Source of the DNA: Modicisalibacter ilicicola DSM 19980
Lineage (GTDB): Bacteria > Pseudomonadota > Gammaproteobacteria > Pseudomonadales > Halomonadaceae
Length of the DNA: 64,000 bases
Direction: 5' to 3'
NCBI RefSeq assembly: GCF_900128925.1
Contig: NZ_FQUJ01000012.1
Span: 1-64,000, forward strand
Position 1 is the stretch's first letter; every line of letters starts with the position of its first letter. The notes beneath the pieces were generated by a model. That model worked only from the letters and a program-made list of their open reading frames with translations, ran no database searches and was not told the DNA's origin. Below, piece by piece: positions 28,160 to 36,804 of the stretch. Made by a program: the position numbers and the translations under genes.

Positions 28160-30040
28160 TCAGAGGTTAATTCTAGATGTCGAGCCGGAAGGCTTCCCGG
28201 TCGCGTCGTTGCGGTGCGCCCGTGGGTCCCGGGGATAGTAGCGATCGGGAAGGCGTTCGATGTGGGCGAACACCTTGGTGTCCTTGTAGGGCATCTTCAT
28301 GTACCCCGAGACTCCCAGGCCGCGGATCAGGGGGACTGCCGCCAGCATGGCGTCCAGGCATTCGCGAAACTCGCTCTCCCGCCCCGGGTCCAGTAGGCGA
28401 TAATAGCTGTGAATCTTGAGATGGGTCGGCAACGCCTCGAAGATGATCAGTCCGGTATGGTGAATGGTGTTGAGATCCTCCAGACGCCGGATGATCTCGA
28501 CGGGCAGTTGCAGGAATTCCTCCGGGTCCGGGCCATCCTCGAAATAGGAGTGCACCCGGGAACGATCCTCCAGATCCGGTGCGGCGCTCACCTCGTAGGG
28601 CAGTGCCATGCCCGGCACGGGGATGAAAGGCTCCTGAGGCCCGTCGCGGTCGATGTGCAGGGTGTCGCGCGCGTTGAACAGGCAGCTCTTGAACACGCCC
28701 TGGCGATAGATGGCCCGGGCCAGGCTGACCATGTTGTTGACCGCCGCGACGAAGGCGGTCTTGAGTTCGAGGTCGTGCAGGTTGAGCACGCTGTCGATGT
28801 AGACCCCATCGGCTTCCCAGCGCACCGCCAGCCCTCCCACCACCGGATACTTGCCCAGCCGGCTGACCGCGGCGAGAAAGGCCTTCTCGGTCTCGCCCAT
28901 GCCCTGCATGAAGTTCTTGTAGTAGCGATCGAGTTGCACGTCGTTGACCGCATTCAGCGCGTCCCGCCCATCCTCCTCGCGCAGGAACGACTTGCGCGAG
29001 CTATAGACCACGGTATCGATCTCACGATGGCTGGGGCGGACCCATACCGGCACCGTGGGACTTTCCGCTTTCTCTGGCAGGTCGAGCATCACCGTGCGCG
29101 CCATACGCGGCATGTGTTCGAGGAAGTAGTCGCCGGCCCGGGCCCGCGTCTGGGGGTCGGGGTCGAGCATGCCGTCGAGCATGCGGGCGAACTCCATGGG
29201 CAGGCCGAGGGAGGTGGCGGGTATGGCACGATGGCCGAAACGGCAGGATTGCGCCGAGGCCAGGGCGTAGAGGGTGCCGGCCGTGCCCTGCTCGTCGAAG
29301 CGCGGCGACGACAGGGCGCCGTTCAGCTGCTCCTCGCCGATGAAGTAGACGTCGCCCAGGCGGGCATTGGTCTGCTGCAGGTTGTCGGACATCAGCTCCA
29401 TGACGCTGGTCGAGACGAACTGCTGGTTGGCGTCGAGCTGGGCGAACACCGAGGAGCCCCAGTCGATCAGGGCGATGCGCTCGGTCGCGGGATCGAAGAC
29501 CAGGTTGGAGGGCTTGATGTCGCCATGCACGATGGGCTTGCCTGCCGGGCCGGCCTCGCGGCGCAGGACGCGCAGGATGTCCGCCAGCTGGGCGGCGACC
29601 TTGACCACCAGCCGCGGCACGAGACGCCCGTGACGCAGCGAATACTCCTCGAGGTTGATCCCCGGGGCGCGCTCCATTACCAGGATCGACTGCTTGCGGA
29701 TGCGCTGGAAGGCGATCAGGCGGGGCACCCGAGGATGCTCCACCTGCTCGAGCATGAACGCCTCCTCCTCGAGACGATCCTGCAGCGCCTCCGGCAAGGT
29801 GATGCGCGTGAACTTGAACACGTACTCCACCTCGGCGGCACCCTGCCGGGTGGCCAGGCCGGCGAACACGAAGCCGTAGGCGCCCTTGCCGATCAGTTCG
29901 ATGTGCCGATAGCCGAGCTGCTCGAGCTGCTCCCGGCACAACGCCACCCAGTCCCGGAGCTTCTTGGCATCGTCGTGGCTGAGCAGGTAGATCGACTGCT
30001 CTTCGGGAATGTAGAACTGCTGCAGGGCGTCCTGGGTCAT
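28160..30040 (-). CDS. Serine/threonine protein kinase with unknown C-terminal domain
   Basis: This 626-residue soluble protein has a Hanks-type kinase domain at about 43-320: glycine loop IGKGAYGFVFAG (50-61), ATP-binding Lys about 76 in YVFKFTR, catalytic loop HGDIKPSN (D174) and metal site DWG (D193), where DFG is usual. The C-terminal 300 residues (about 330-626) contain no signal peptide or membrane helix and match no domain I know; they include a mixed alpha/beta block ending GYMKMPYKDTKVFAHIERLPDRYYP. All catalytic residues are present, so it should be active. It lies alone between ectD and the branched-chain dehydrogenase genes, separated from the latter by the MITE-like repeat. Confidence 0.82.
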   Translation of the reverse strand: MTQDALQQFYIPEEQSIYLLSHDDAKKLRDWVALCREQLEQLGYRHIELIGKGAYGFVFAGLATRQGAAEVEYVFKFTRITLPEALQDRLEEEAFMLEQVEHPRVPRLIAFQRIRKQSILVMERAPGINLEEYSLRHGRLVPRLVVKVAAQLADILRVLRREAGPAGKPIVHGDIKPSNLVFDPATERIALIDWGSSVFAQLDANQQFVSTSVMELMSDNLQQTNARLGDVYFIGEEQLNGALSSPRFDEQGTAGTLYALASAQSCRFGHRAIPATSLGLPMEFARMLDGMLDPDPQTRARAGDYFLEHMPRMARTVMLDLPEKAESPTVPVWVRPSHREIDTVVYSSRKSFLREEDGRDALNAVNDVQLDRYYKNFMQGMGETEKAFLAAVSRLGKYPVVGGLAVRWEADGVYIDSVLNLHDLELKTAFVAAVNNMVSLARAIYRQGVFKSCLFNARDTLHIDRDGPQEPFIPVPGMALPYEVSAAPDLEDRSRVHSYFEDGPDPEEFLQLPVEIIRRLEDLNTIHHTGLIIFEALPTHLKIHSYYRLLDPGRESEFRECLDAMLAAVPLIRGLGVSGYMKMPYKDTKVFAHIERLPDRYYPRDPRAHRNDATGKPSGSTSRINL

Positions 30041-30049
30041 GACATCTGC

Positions 30050-30200
30050 CTAGGGAATCACTGCATAAATGCCTACACGAACGAATTGCTGCGTTGCGCG
30101 GTGCTCGAACACTCGCCTAACCCCATGTTATGTCTCGTTTTCTGCGCTCCGTGCGCCTTGCACTTCATTTCGCTCGGCGATTTATTCAGCAATTCCCTAG
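30050..30200 (-). repeat. MITE-like element, copy B, with CTAG duplication
   Basis: The core (30054-30196, 143 bases) starts GGAATCACTGCATAAAT and ends ATTTATTCAGCAATTCC, so its terminal inverted repeats match at 15 of 17 positions. A CTAG stands directly on each side (30050-30053 and 30197-30200), which looks like a 4-base target duplication. IS5-group elements start GGAA and duplicate YTAR targets, so this may be a non-autonomous IS5-type MITE. It is homologous to copy A at 16378-16536. The right CTAG supplies the TAG stop codon of the upstream E2 gene. Confidence 0.75.
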
Positions 30201-31495
30201 GCCATCCTGAGCAGCATGTTCTGCGGCGTCTGCAGATACTCCTTCCATAGATTGCAGAAGCGGGCGATGGTGCCGCCATCGATGATGCGATGATCGCCGG
30301 ACCAGGTGATGGTCATGATCGCCCGGGAGACGACGTTGCCGTCGGCATCGAAACGTGGCAGCTGCTGGGTGCGCCCCAGGGCGACGATGGCGACTTCCGG
30401 CAGGTTGATGATCGGTGCGGCATAGGTGCCTCCCAGCGCGCCGATGTTGGAGATGCTGATGGTGCCCTCCTTGAGATCCACCTGACTGACCCGACCTTCC
30501 CGGGCGGCCTGGGTCAGCCGCTCGACCTCGGCGGCAATCGCCAGGAGGCTGAGTTCCTCGACCCGCTTGACGTTGGGCACGATCAGTCCCGCCTGGCTGT
30601 CCACCGCCATGCCGATGTTGCAATGGGGCTGGTAGTGAATCTCGCTGCCGTCCTCGCTGATCCGGCTGTTGAGGATCGGGTACTCCTGCACCGCCAGCGC
30701 CATGGCCTTCATGATCAGGGCCATCAGCGTCAGGCGGGTGCCCTGCCCCTCGGCCAGGGGTTTCAGGCGCTCGCGCAGGGCCAGCAATTCCGTGACGTCG
30801 ATCTCGTCGCCATAGCTGAAATGGGGAATGGTCGTGGCGGACTCGACCATGCGCTTGGCCATCACCGCGCGCATGCCCTTGATCGGCTCGACCCGAGCCT
30901 CGCCTGCCGGCGCTCGGCCCTCCCCGGTGGGCGCCGCTTGCGTTTCGCCGCCGGTGGAGGCGGTGTCCGGACTCTTGCCACCGCGCTTCTCGAAGGCGAG
31001 CACGTCCTCCTTGAGCACGCGGCCCTCCTTGCCCGACCCGGGAACATCCTCGAGGCGCACGCCCAGCTCGCGTATCAGCCGCCGTACCGCCGGGCTGGCG
31101 GGGATTCGCCCGTGCGGGCCGGTGCCCGCGGGTGACCGTGGTTTGGCCGCCGCGGGCGTTGGCGTCTCGGCGGGTGCGGGAGCCGCCTCGCCTTCCCGTT
31201 GCTCCTCCACCTGATCGTCGGCCGGCTCCTCCGCCTGCTCGGTGGTATCATCCGCCTGATCCAGCGGCGTATAGGCAAACAGCGGCTCGTGCACCCGGGC
31301 ATTTTCCTGCTGCTTGTAATAGAGCCGGGTCACGCGACCCGCTTCCGGCGCGGTAATCTCGACCAATGCCTTGTCGGTCATGACCTCGACGACCGGCTGG
31401 TCTTCCTCGATCTCGTCGCCCTCGCTGATCAGCCACTTGACCAGCTCGCATTCGACGATGCCTTCCCCGATGTCCGGCAGAATAAAATCGCTCAT
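30197..31495 (-). CDS. Branched-chain 2-oxoacid dehydrogenase E2 (dihydrolipoyl acyltransferase)
   Basis: The E2 core moves the acyl group from E1 to CoA on a swinging lipoyl arm. The 432-residue protein has one lipoyl domain (1-80; lipoylated Lys about 42 in MTDKALVEI), an Ala/Pro-rich linker, an E1/E3-binding domain (about 135-175, PASPAVRRLIRELGVRLEDVPGSGKEGRVLKEDVL) and a catalytic domain (about 205-432) with the active-site SGDHRIIDGG. It is the third gene of the E1 alpha-E1 beta-E2 operon. Its lipoyl group would depend on LipA and LipB, which are also in this window. The TAG stop is provided by the CTAG next to the inserted repeat. Confidence 0.9.
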   Translation of the reverse strand: MSDFILPDIGEGIVECELVKWLISEGDEIEEDQPVVEVMTDKALVEITAPEAGRVTRLYYKQQENARVHEPLFAYTPLDQADDTTEQAEEPADDQVEEQREGEAAPAPAETPTPAAAKPRSPAGTGPHGRIPASPAVRRLIRELGVRLEDVPGSGKEGRVLKEDVLAFEKRGGKSPDTASTGGETQAAPTGEGRAPAGEARVEPIKGMRAVMAKRMVESATTIPHFSYGDEIDVTELLALRERLKPLAEGQGTRLTLMALIMKAMALAVQEYPILNSRISEDGSEIHYQPHCNIGMAVDSQAGLIVPNVKRVEELSLLAIAAEVERLTQAAREGRVSQVDLKEGTISISNIGALGGTYAAPIINLPEVAIVALGRTQQLPRFDADGNVVSRAIMTITWSGDHRIIDGGTIARFCNLWKEYLQTPQNMLLRMA

Positions 31496-31528
31496 GGTGC
31501 TCTCCTGAAATCGTCGCCTGGGCGCCTG

Positions 31529-32506
31529 CTAGTAGTCGATGCTCTGCTTGATCGCCTCGAAGATCTTGAGGTGATCCGGCATGTACTCCTTCTCCAGGGT
31601 CAGCGGGAAGGGGGTATCCAGGCCGGTCACCCGGGCGATGGGCGATTCCAGGTAAAGAAAGCAGCGCTGCTGGATGGTGGCGGCGATTTCGCCGGCGAAG
31701 CCGCCGGTCAGGGGCGCCTCGTGGGTCACCAGAAGACGCCCGGTCTTCAACACCGACTCGGCGACGGTGTCCACGTCCCAGGGCACGATGGTACGCAGGT
31801 CGATGATCTCGCAGGAGATGCCTTCCTTCTCGGCAAGCTCGGCGGCCTTCTCGACCATCTCCATCTGGGCGCCCCAGGCCAGCAGGGTGATGTCGTCGCC
31901 CTCCTTGATCACCTCCGCCTCGCCCAGGGGCAGCTGGTAATCCTCCTCCGGCACCTCGCCCACGGAGGCGCGGTACAGCCGCTTGGGCTCGAAGAACAGT
32001 ACCGGATTCGGGTCGCGAATCGCACCCAGCAAAAGCCCCTTGGCCTGATGGGGGTTGCGCGGCACGACGACCTTGAGACCCGGGGTGTGGGCAAAATAGG
32101 CTTCAGGCGATTGCGAATGGTAGAGCCCGCCGGAGATACCGCCGCCGTAGGGCGCCCGGATGGTCAGTCCGCCGACGTTGAACAGGTCTCCCGAGCGGTA
32201 GCGGAACTTGGCGGTCTCGTTGACGATCTGGTCGAAGGCCGGAAAGATGTAGTCGGCGAACTGGATCTCCGCCACCGGCCTGGAGCCCTGAGCCGCCAGG
32301 CCATTGGCGAAGCCGATGATGCCCTGCTCCACCAGGGGCGTGTTGAAGCAGCGATCGCGGCCGTACTTCTCCTGAAGATGGCTGGTGGCGCGAAATACCC
32401 CGCCGAACACCCCGACGTCCTCGCCGAAGCAGATCACCTTGTCGTCGGTGGCCATGGCCGTGTCGAGGGCGGCATTGATGGCCTTGAGCATGTTCATTTC
32501 AGGCAT
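31529..32506 (-). CDS. Branched-chain 2-oxoacid dehydrogenase E1 beta
   Basis: E1 alpha2-beta2 decarboxylates branched-chain 2-oxoacids from Val, Leu and Ile with thiamine diphosphate. The 325-residue beta subunit closely follows the mitochondrial BCKDHB pattern: [55 protein letters not shown] and a C-terminal [13 protein letters not shown]. The ATG at 32506 overlaps the E1 alpha stop by 8 bases and has GGAGG upstream; the longer open frame to 32641 is E1 alpha read out of frame. Confidence 0.92.
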   Translation of the reverse strand: MPEMNMLKAINAALDTAMATDDKVICFGEDVGVFGGVFRATSHLQEKYGRDRCFNTPLVEQGIIGFANGLAAQGSRPVAEIQFADYIFPAFDQIVNETAKFRYRSGDLFNVGGLTIRAPYGGGISGGLYHSQSPEAYFAHTPGLKVVVPRNPHQAKGLLLGAIRDPNPVLFFEPKRLYRASVGEVPEEDYQLPLGEAEVIKEGDDITLLAWGAQMEMVEKAAELAEKEGISCEIIDLRTIVPWDVDTVAESVLKTGRLLVTHEAPLTGGFAGEIAATIQQRCFLYLESPIARVTGLDTPFPLTLEKEYMPDHLKIFEAIKQSIDY

Positions 32507-33716
32507 GCCGGGCACCTCCATCGGCGTCATCGAGGGGCTTATCCAAGAGCTTGGCACCTTTCGGATAGGCGTCCGGGTACTTGCGGATATGGGTCTTGAG
32601 CTGCTCGAGCTGCTCGACGAGCTGCGGGGTCGTGTCGTCATAGACGTCGGTGATCAGCGTCTCGAGGTCCGGCGCCGGACGCTTCTCGGCGCGCTTCATC
32701 GCCTCCAGCACCTCGCGGCGGCGCGTCTCCTGCTCGCTCTTCTCATCCTCTTCGCTCCACCAGCCCTTGCTTTCGAGCCATAGCCGCATGCGCCGCACCG
32801 GATCCTTCTCGCGCCAGGCTTCCTCCTCCTTCTTGCTGCGATACCCGGAGGGGTCGTCCGAGGAGGAGTGTGCCGCCAGGCGGTAGGTCATCGCCTCGAT
32901 GAGCACCGGCTTGTTGTTTTCCACCGCCCACTGGCGTGCCTCGGTGGTGGCCTGGTAGACCGCCAGGATGTCGTTGCCGTCGACCCGGATCACCTTCATG
33001 TGATAGCCGAAGGCCCGGGGGGCGATGCCGTCCGCGGAGAACTGCTCGTGAGCCGGGGTTGAGATGGCGTAGCCGTTGTTGCGGCACAGGAAGATCACCG
33101 GCACCTGATGCACCGAGGCCATGTTCAGAGCGGCATGAAAATCGCCCTCCGAGGCCGCCCCCTCGCCGAAGATGGTGATCGTGCAGTGCCCTTCGCCCGC
33201 CATCTTCTGGCCGTAGGCATAGCCGGTGGCCTGGGGGATCTGGGTCGCCAGGGGCGACGAGATGGTCATGTAGTGGAGCTTCTTCGAGCCGTAGTGCACC
33301 GGCATCTGGCGGCCCTTGCCATAGTCGCGGTCGTTGCCGAACAACTGGTTCATGAACTCGTCGACCGTGAAGCCGCGGTAGGCCAGCGCCCCCTGCTCGC
33401 GGTACTGGGCCATGATCATGTCCTGATCGTCCAGTGCCGCCGTGCTGCCGATGACCGAGGCCTCCTCACCGGTGCACTGCATGTAGAAGCTCAACCGCCC
33501 CTGGCGCTGGGCCGCCAGCATGCGTTCGTCCAGCACCCGGGTGAACAGCATGGCGCGGTAGATACGCAGTGCCTTGTCGCGGTCGATTTCGGGCAGCTTG
33601 GCATTCTTGTAGGGCGAGCCGTCCTGCTTGAGCAGCTTGAAGACGGGTACGCGAAACTCGTCACCGTTCATGAAGCTCGGCGTATGAACGATGGTCGCCT
33701 TGCTTGTTGTACTCAT
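32499..33716 (-). CDS. Branched-chain 2-oxoacid dehydrogenase E1 alpha
   Basis: The 405-residue alpha subunit binds thiamine diphosphate through the [31 protein letters not shown] motif. It carries the branched-chain-specific phosphorylation-loop sequence [16 protein letters not shown] and, before that, [30 protein letters not shown]. These blocks match human BCKDHA more closely than Pseudomonas BkdA1 as I remember them, so I give no bkd symbol. It is the first gene of the operon. The divergent 272-base gap upstream carries a TTACGT-TG-ACGTAA palindrome. Confidence 0.92.
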   Translation of the reverse strand: MSTTSKATIVHTPSFMNGDEFRVPVFKLLKQDGSPYKNAKLPEIDRDKALRIYRAMLFTRVLDERMLAAQRQGRLSFYMQCTGEEASVIGSTAALDDQDMIMAQYREQGALAYRGFTVDEFMNQLFGNDRDYGKGRQMPVHYGSKKLHYMTISSPLATQIPQATGYAYGQKMAGEGHCTITIFGEGAASEGDFHAALNMASVHQVPVIFLCRNNGYAISTPAHEQFSADGIAPRAFGYHMKVIRVDGNDILAVYQATTEARQWAVENNKPVLIEAMTYRLAAHSSSDDPSGYRSKKEEEAWREKDPVRRMRLWLESKGWWSEEDEKSEQETRRREVLEAMKRAEKRPAPDLETLITDVYDDTTPQLVEQLEQLKTHIRKYPDAYPKGAKLLDKPLDDADGGARHA

Positions 33717-33861
33717 GGGTTGGGCTTCCTTGTTCTCTTCCCGGGATGTGGGTCGAGGAAGTACATGGCCTTGTGGGCCCGGGTCTTCGTCAACTCACCA
33801 CACACTAAGACTGTAGTCAGTGTTGCCGTCGGGGGGTAATGACGGCGGCGCGGCGGTTGCT

Positions 33862-33875
33862 TTACGTTGACGTAA
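33862..33875. promoter_or_regulatory. Candidate operator between the BCKDH and aconitase genes
   Basis: TTACGT-TG-ACGTAA is a perfect inverted repeat in the divergent promoter region. It resembles the ACGT-half-site palindromes I recall for LiuR, the MerR-family regulator of leucine and branched-chain acid catabolism in gammaproteobacteria. The neighbouring genes fit that regulon. A TAAGAT at 33873-33878 could be a -10 box for the aconitase gene. No regulator gene is nearby. Confidence 0.4.
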
Positions 33876-33988
33876 GATAGAGCATTGGACGGCCTGCTGT
33901 CAGCAGGAAGGAGTGCAACGTTAGTCTAGGCCGCCATATTCTCTACACTGAGGGACAGGCACAGTCGCAACGACAGGGAGGTACTACC

Positions 33989-35923
33989 ATGGCCATGAAC
34001 GTGGCGCAGAAACTGATCGATGCTCATCTGCTGGAGGGCAGCATGACGCCGGGCGAGGAGATTGCCCTGCGCATCGACCAGACCCTGACCCAGGACGCGA
34101 CCGGCACCATGGTGATGCTCGAACTGGAGGCCATGGGGCTCGATCGGGTCAAGACCGAGCTTTCCGCCCAGTACGTCGACCACAACCTGATACAGGAAGA
34201 CAACAAGAATCCCGACGACCACCTGTTTCTGCAGAGTTCGGCGGAGCGCCTGGGCATCTGGTTCTCCCGGGCCGGCAATGGCGTCAGTCACCCCACCCAC
34301 CAGCAACGCTTCGGCAAGCCGGGCAAGACCCTGCTGGGCTCGGATAGCCATACCCCCGCCGCCGGGGCCATCGGCATGCTGGCCATCGGTGCCGGCGGCA
34401 TCGACGTGGCCATGGCCATGGCCGGCGAACCGTTTCGTCTCAAGATGCCGAAGATATGGGGCGTGAAGCTGACCGGCGAACTGCCCGACTGGGTCAGCGC
34501 CAAGGACGTTATCCTGGAGATGCTGCGCCGTCACGGTGTCGATGGCGGCGTCGGACGCATCATCGAATACCACGGCCCGGGGCTGGACTGCCTTTCGGCC
34601 ATGGACCGGCACGTGATCGCCAACATGGGGGCCGAGCTCGGCGCCACCAGCAGCGTCTTTCCGTCGGACGAGGCGGTCAGGCGTTTCCTCGAGGCCGAGG
34701 GACGCGGCGACGACTGGGAATCTCTCGCTGCCGACGAAGCCTGCGATTACGACGTCGAGGACGAGATCGACCTTTCAGGCCTCGAGCCACTGATCGCCAA
34801 GCCTTCGAGCCCGGGCAACGTGGTGCCGGTGCGCGAGGTCGCGGGCGAACCCCTCTCCCAGGCCTACATCGGCTCGTCCGCCAATCCCGGCTATCGCGAC
34901 TTCGCCATTGCCGCCGAGATGGTCAAGGGGCGCCAGATCAGCGACTGGGTCTCCTTCGACATCAACCCCACCTCGCGCTCGATCCTCGAAACCCTGGTAC
35001 GCGATGGCCATGTATCGAGCCTGCTCGCCGCCGGAGCACGCCTTCACCAGGCCGGCTGCAACGGCTGCATCGGCATGGGCCAGGCGCCGGCGAACGACAG
35101 CAACAGCCTGCGCACCACCCCGCGCAACTTCCCGGGACGTTCGGGCACCCCGGAAGACCGGGTCTTCCTGTGCAGCCCCGAGACCGCGACCGCCTCGGCG
35201 CTGCGCGGCAAGATCACCGATCCCCGTGATCTCGACTTCGACTACCCCCGGGTCGAGGAACCCGACGATCCCGTCGTCAATACCCGCAACCTCATTGCCC
35301 CCCTCGAGGTTGCCGAGGCCCGCAAGGTCACGTTGATCAAGGGGCCCAACATCGCCTCGCTGCCTGAATTCGAGGCGATCGAGGATGCCCCGGAACTGAC
35401 GATACTGCTGAAGATGGAAGATGACGTCTCCACCGACGAGATCATGCCCGCCGGCAACGAGGTATTGCCCTATCGCAGCAACATTCCGCGGATCGCGGAG
35501 TTCTGCTTCCGTGGCATCGACGAGGAATACGTTCAGCGTGCCGAGGAGACCGGCGATCACTGCGTGATCGCGGGTGGCAACTACGGACAGGGATCGAGTC
35601 GCGAACACGCCGCCATCGCCCCCCGCTACCTGGGACTGCGCCTGGTCGTCGCCAAGGGCTTCGCGCGCATTCACTGGCAGAACCTGGTCAATTTCGGTGT
35701 ATTGCCGCTGCGCTTCGAGAACGAGAAGGACCACGAGGCTCTGGACACCGGGCAGACGCTTTCCTTCGAAGGCCTGCACGAGGCGCTGCGAGACGGTCAT
35801 GAGATCACTGCCCAGGCCGGTGACAGAAAGATCTCGCTTCGTCACGATCTGACGGCACACCAGGTCGAGGTGCTGCTCGAGGGCGGGCTGACCAACTGGA
35901 TGAAGCGTCAGCGCGACGACTGA
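33989..35923 (+). CDS. Short aconitate hydratase (Aquifex-type)
   Basis: The 644-residue protein belongs to the aconitase/isopropylmalate isomerase superfamily and should interconvert citrate and isocitrate. It is shorter than AcnA (about 890) or AcnB. N-terminal blocks DHNLIQEDNKNPDDH and GSDSHTPAAGAIGML are typical, and the swivel domain ends the protein (AGGNYGQGSSREHAAI). Two cluster Cys are seen in AGCNGCIGMG (C357, C360). The third usual ligand, the Cys of IGSCTN, is Ser here (IGSSAN, S297). The start has GGGAGG upstream. Its stop overlaps the convergent NYN gene by 16 bases. Activity with an altered cluster is uncertain. Confidence 0.85.
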   Translation: MAMNVAQKLIDAHLLEGSMTPGEEIALRIDQTLTQDATGTMVMLELEAMGLDRVKTELSAQYVDHNLIQEDNKNPDDHLFLQSSAERLGIWFSRAGNGVSHPTHQQRFGKPGKTLLGSDSHTPAAGAIGMLAIGAGGIDVAMAMAGEPFRLKMPKIWGVKLTGELPDWVSAKDVILEMLRRHGVDGGVGRIIEYHGPGLDCLSAMDRHVIANMGAELGATSSVFPSDEAVRRFLEAEGRGDDWESLAADEACDYDVEDEIDLSGLEPLIAKPSSPGNVVPVREVAGEPLSQAYIGSSANPGYRDFAIAAEMVKGRQISDWVSFDINPTSRSILETLVRDGHVSSLLAAGARLHQAGCNGCIGMGQAPANDSNSLRTTPRNFPGRSGTPEDRVFLCSPETATASALRGKITDPRDLDFDYPRVEEPDDPVVNTRNLIAPLEVAEARKVTLIKGPNIASLPEFEAIEDAPELTILLKMEDDVSTDEIMPAGNEVLPYRSNIPRIAEFCFRGIDEEYVQRAEETGDHCVIAGGNYGQGSSREHAAIAPRYLGLRLVVAKGFARIHWQNLVNFGVLPLRFENEKDHEALDTGQTLSFEGLHEALRDGHEITAQAGDRKISLRHDLTAHQVEVLLEGGLTNWMKRQRDD

Positions 35924-36408
35924 GGCGCAGGGGGCATCAGCAGCGTCTCGTCGATGGCGATGAAGCGCGACGCCGAGCGCCGCAGGGCCTCGGCGGTCAG
36001 CCTGGCCACGCCATACACCTCGGATGACGTGGCATGACGCTGGCGAACCCGCTGCAGCAGCAGATCGAAATCGCCGTCGCCGGAAAGGAGCACGATCCGG
36101 TCGACTCGTGCGGCGAGTTCGATGCCGTCGAGGGCGATGCCGACGTCCCAGTCGCCCTTGCTGGTGCCGTCACGACGCTGAATATAGGGTTTCAGCTTCA
36201 CCTCGAAGCCGATGCCGCGCAGGATATCCTGAAATTGGCGCTGTTTCTCGTCGCCCCGGTCCACCGCGTAGGCGATGGCCGCGACCACCTCGCGGTTCGC
36301 CGTGGCCCGGGCCCAGAAGGCCCTGTAATCGAAGGGTCGACCGAAGGCCTGCCGGGTGGTGTAGTAGATGTTCTGCACGTCGACCAGAATCGCCACGCGC
36401 TCACCCAT
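35908..36408 (-). CDS. LabA-like NYN domain protein (DUF88)
   Basis: The 166-residue protein is a single NYN (PIN-like) domain: AILVDVQNIYYTTRQ at the start, GDWDVGIALDGIEL, and LLSGDGDFDLLLQRVRQRHA. The acidic residues of VDVQN, KGDWD and SGDGDFD form the metal site of this putative RNase family. ATG 36408 is chosen because AGGA lies 7 bases upstream; the open frame beyond it is not NYN-like. It ends inside the last codons of the convergent aconitase gene. RNA substrate unknown. Confidence 0.85.
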   Translation of the reverse strand: MGERVAILVDVQNIYYTTRQAFGRPFDYRAFWARATANREVVAAIAYAVDRGDEKQRQFQDILRGIGFEVKLKPYIQRRDGTSKGDWDVGIALDGIELAARVDRIVLLSGDGDFDLLLQRVRQRHATSSEVYGVARLTAEALRRSASRFIAIDETLLMPPAPQSSR

Positions 36409-36434
36409 TGTCCTGTCCTGCATGGCTGACCGAC

Positions 36435-36677
36435 TCAGTGAAGCGTTCCCTTCAGAACGGCGTCTTCCGCGTCGGCCTCGCCATCCCATAGCTGGGTACG
36501 GGCAATGGCGTGGTCGATCATCTCCTGGGCCATCTCGAAGCGGCTCCTGCGCAACAGGTCGGCGGCCTCTTCGGAAAAGCGGATGCGCACCAGGGGCTCC
36601 CCTTCCTCTTCGGCGGAACGCAGCACGATCTCGCCATCGGCGAGTTCGACGATTTCCAGTACGGCTGTTTCGGACAT
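36435..36677 (-). CDS. Conserved small acidic protein
   Basis: The 80-residue product is acidic, starts MSETAVLEIVELADGEIVLRS and contains FSEEAADLLRRSRFEMAQEMIDHAI. It has no signal peptide, Cys or membrane segment and looks like a compact alpha/beta fold. GGAGG stands 6 bases before the ATG at 36677. It lies 26 bases upstream of the NYN gene and may share its transcript. I recognise it only as a conserved hypothetical protein found near topA in pseudomonad-like genomes. Confidence 0.72.
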   Translation of the reverse strand: MSETAVLEIVELADGEIVLRSAEEEGEPLVRIRFSEEAADLLRRSRFEMAQEMIDHAIARTQLWDGEADAEDAVLKGTLH

Positions 36678-36731
36678 GCTTACCTCCGCTTGAGAGAACG
36701 CTTGCAACGGCTCTACGAGCAACGACACAAC

Positions 36732-36764
36732 AAAAAACGACCAAGGCACGGTGCCATGGTCGTT
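36732..36764 (-). terminator. Terminator after the topA pair
   Basis: AACGACCA and TGGTCGTT pair with an inner GGCA/TGCC extension. On the minus strand the stem is followed by a run of T. It would end the topA-DUF6586 transcript before the next gene. Confidence 0.8.
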
Positions 36765-36804
36765 AGCAAACTGAAGGCATGGTATCACTTCCGGCGCTGC
36801 CGGG

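Noticed and set aside
28409-30250. A 613-codon open frame opposite the kinase gene that also crosses the MITE-like repeat
   Set aside because: The kinase strand has intact catalytic motifs and a clean start; this frame has none and ends inside another gene.
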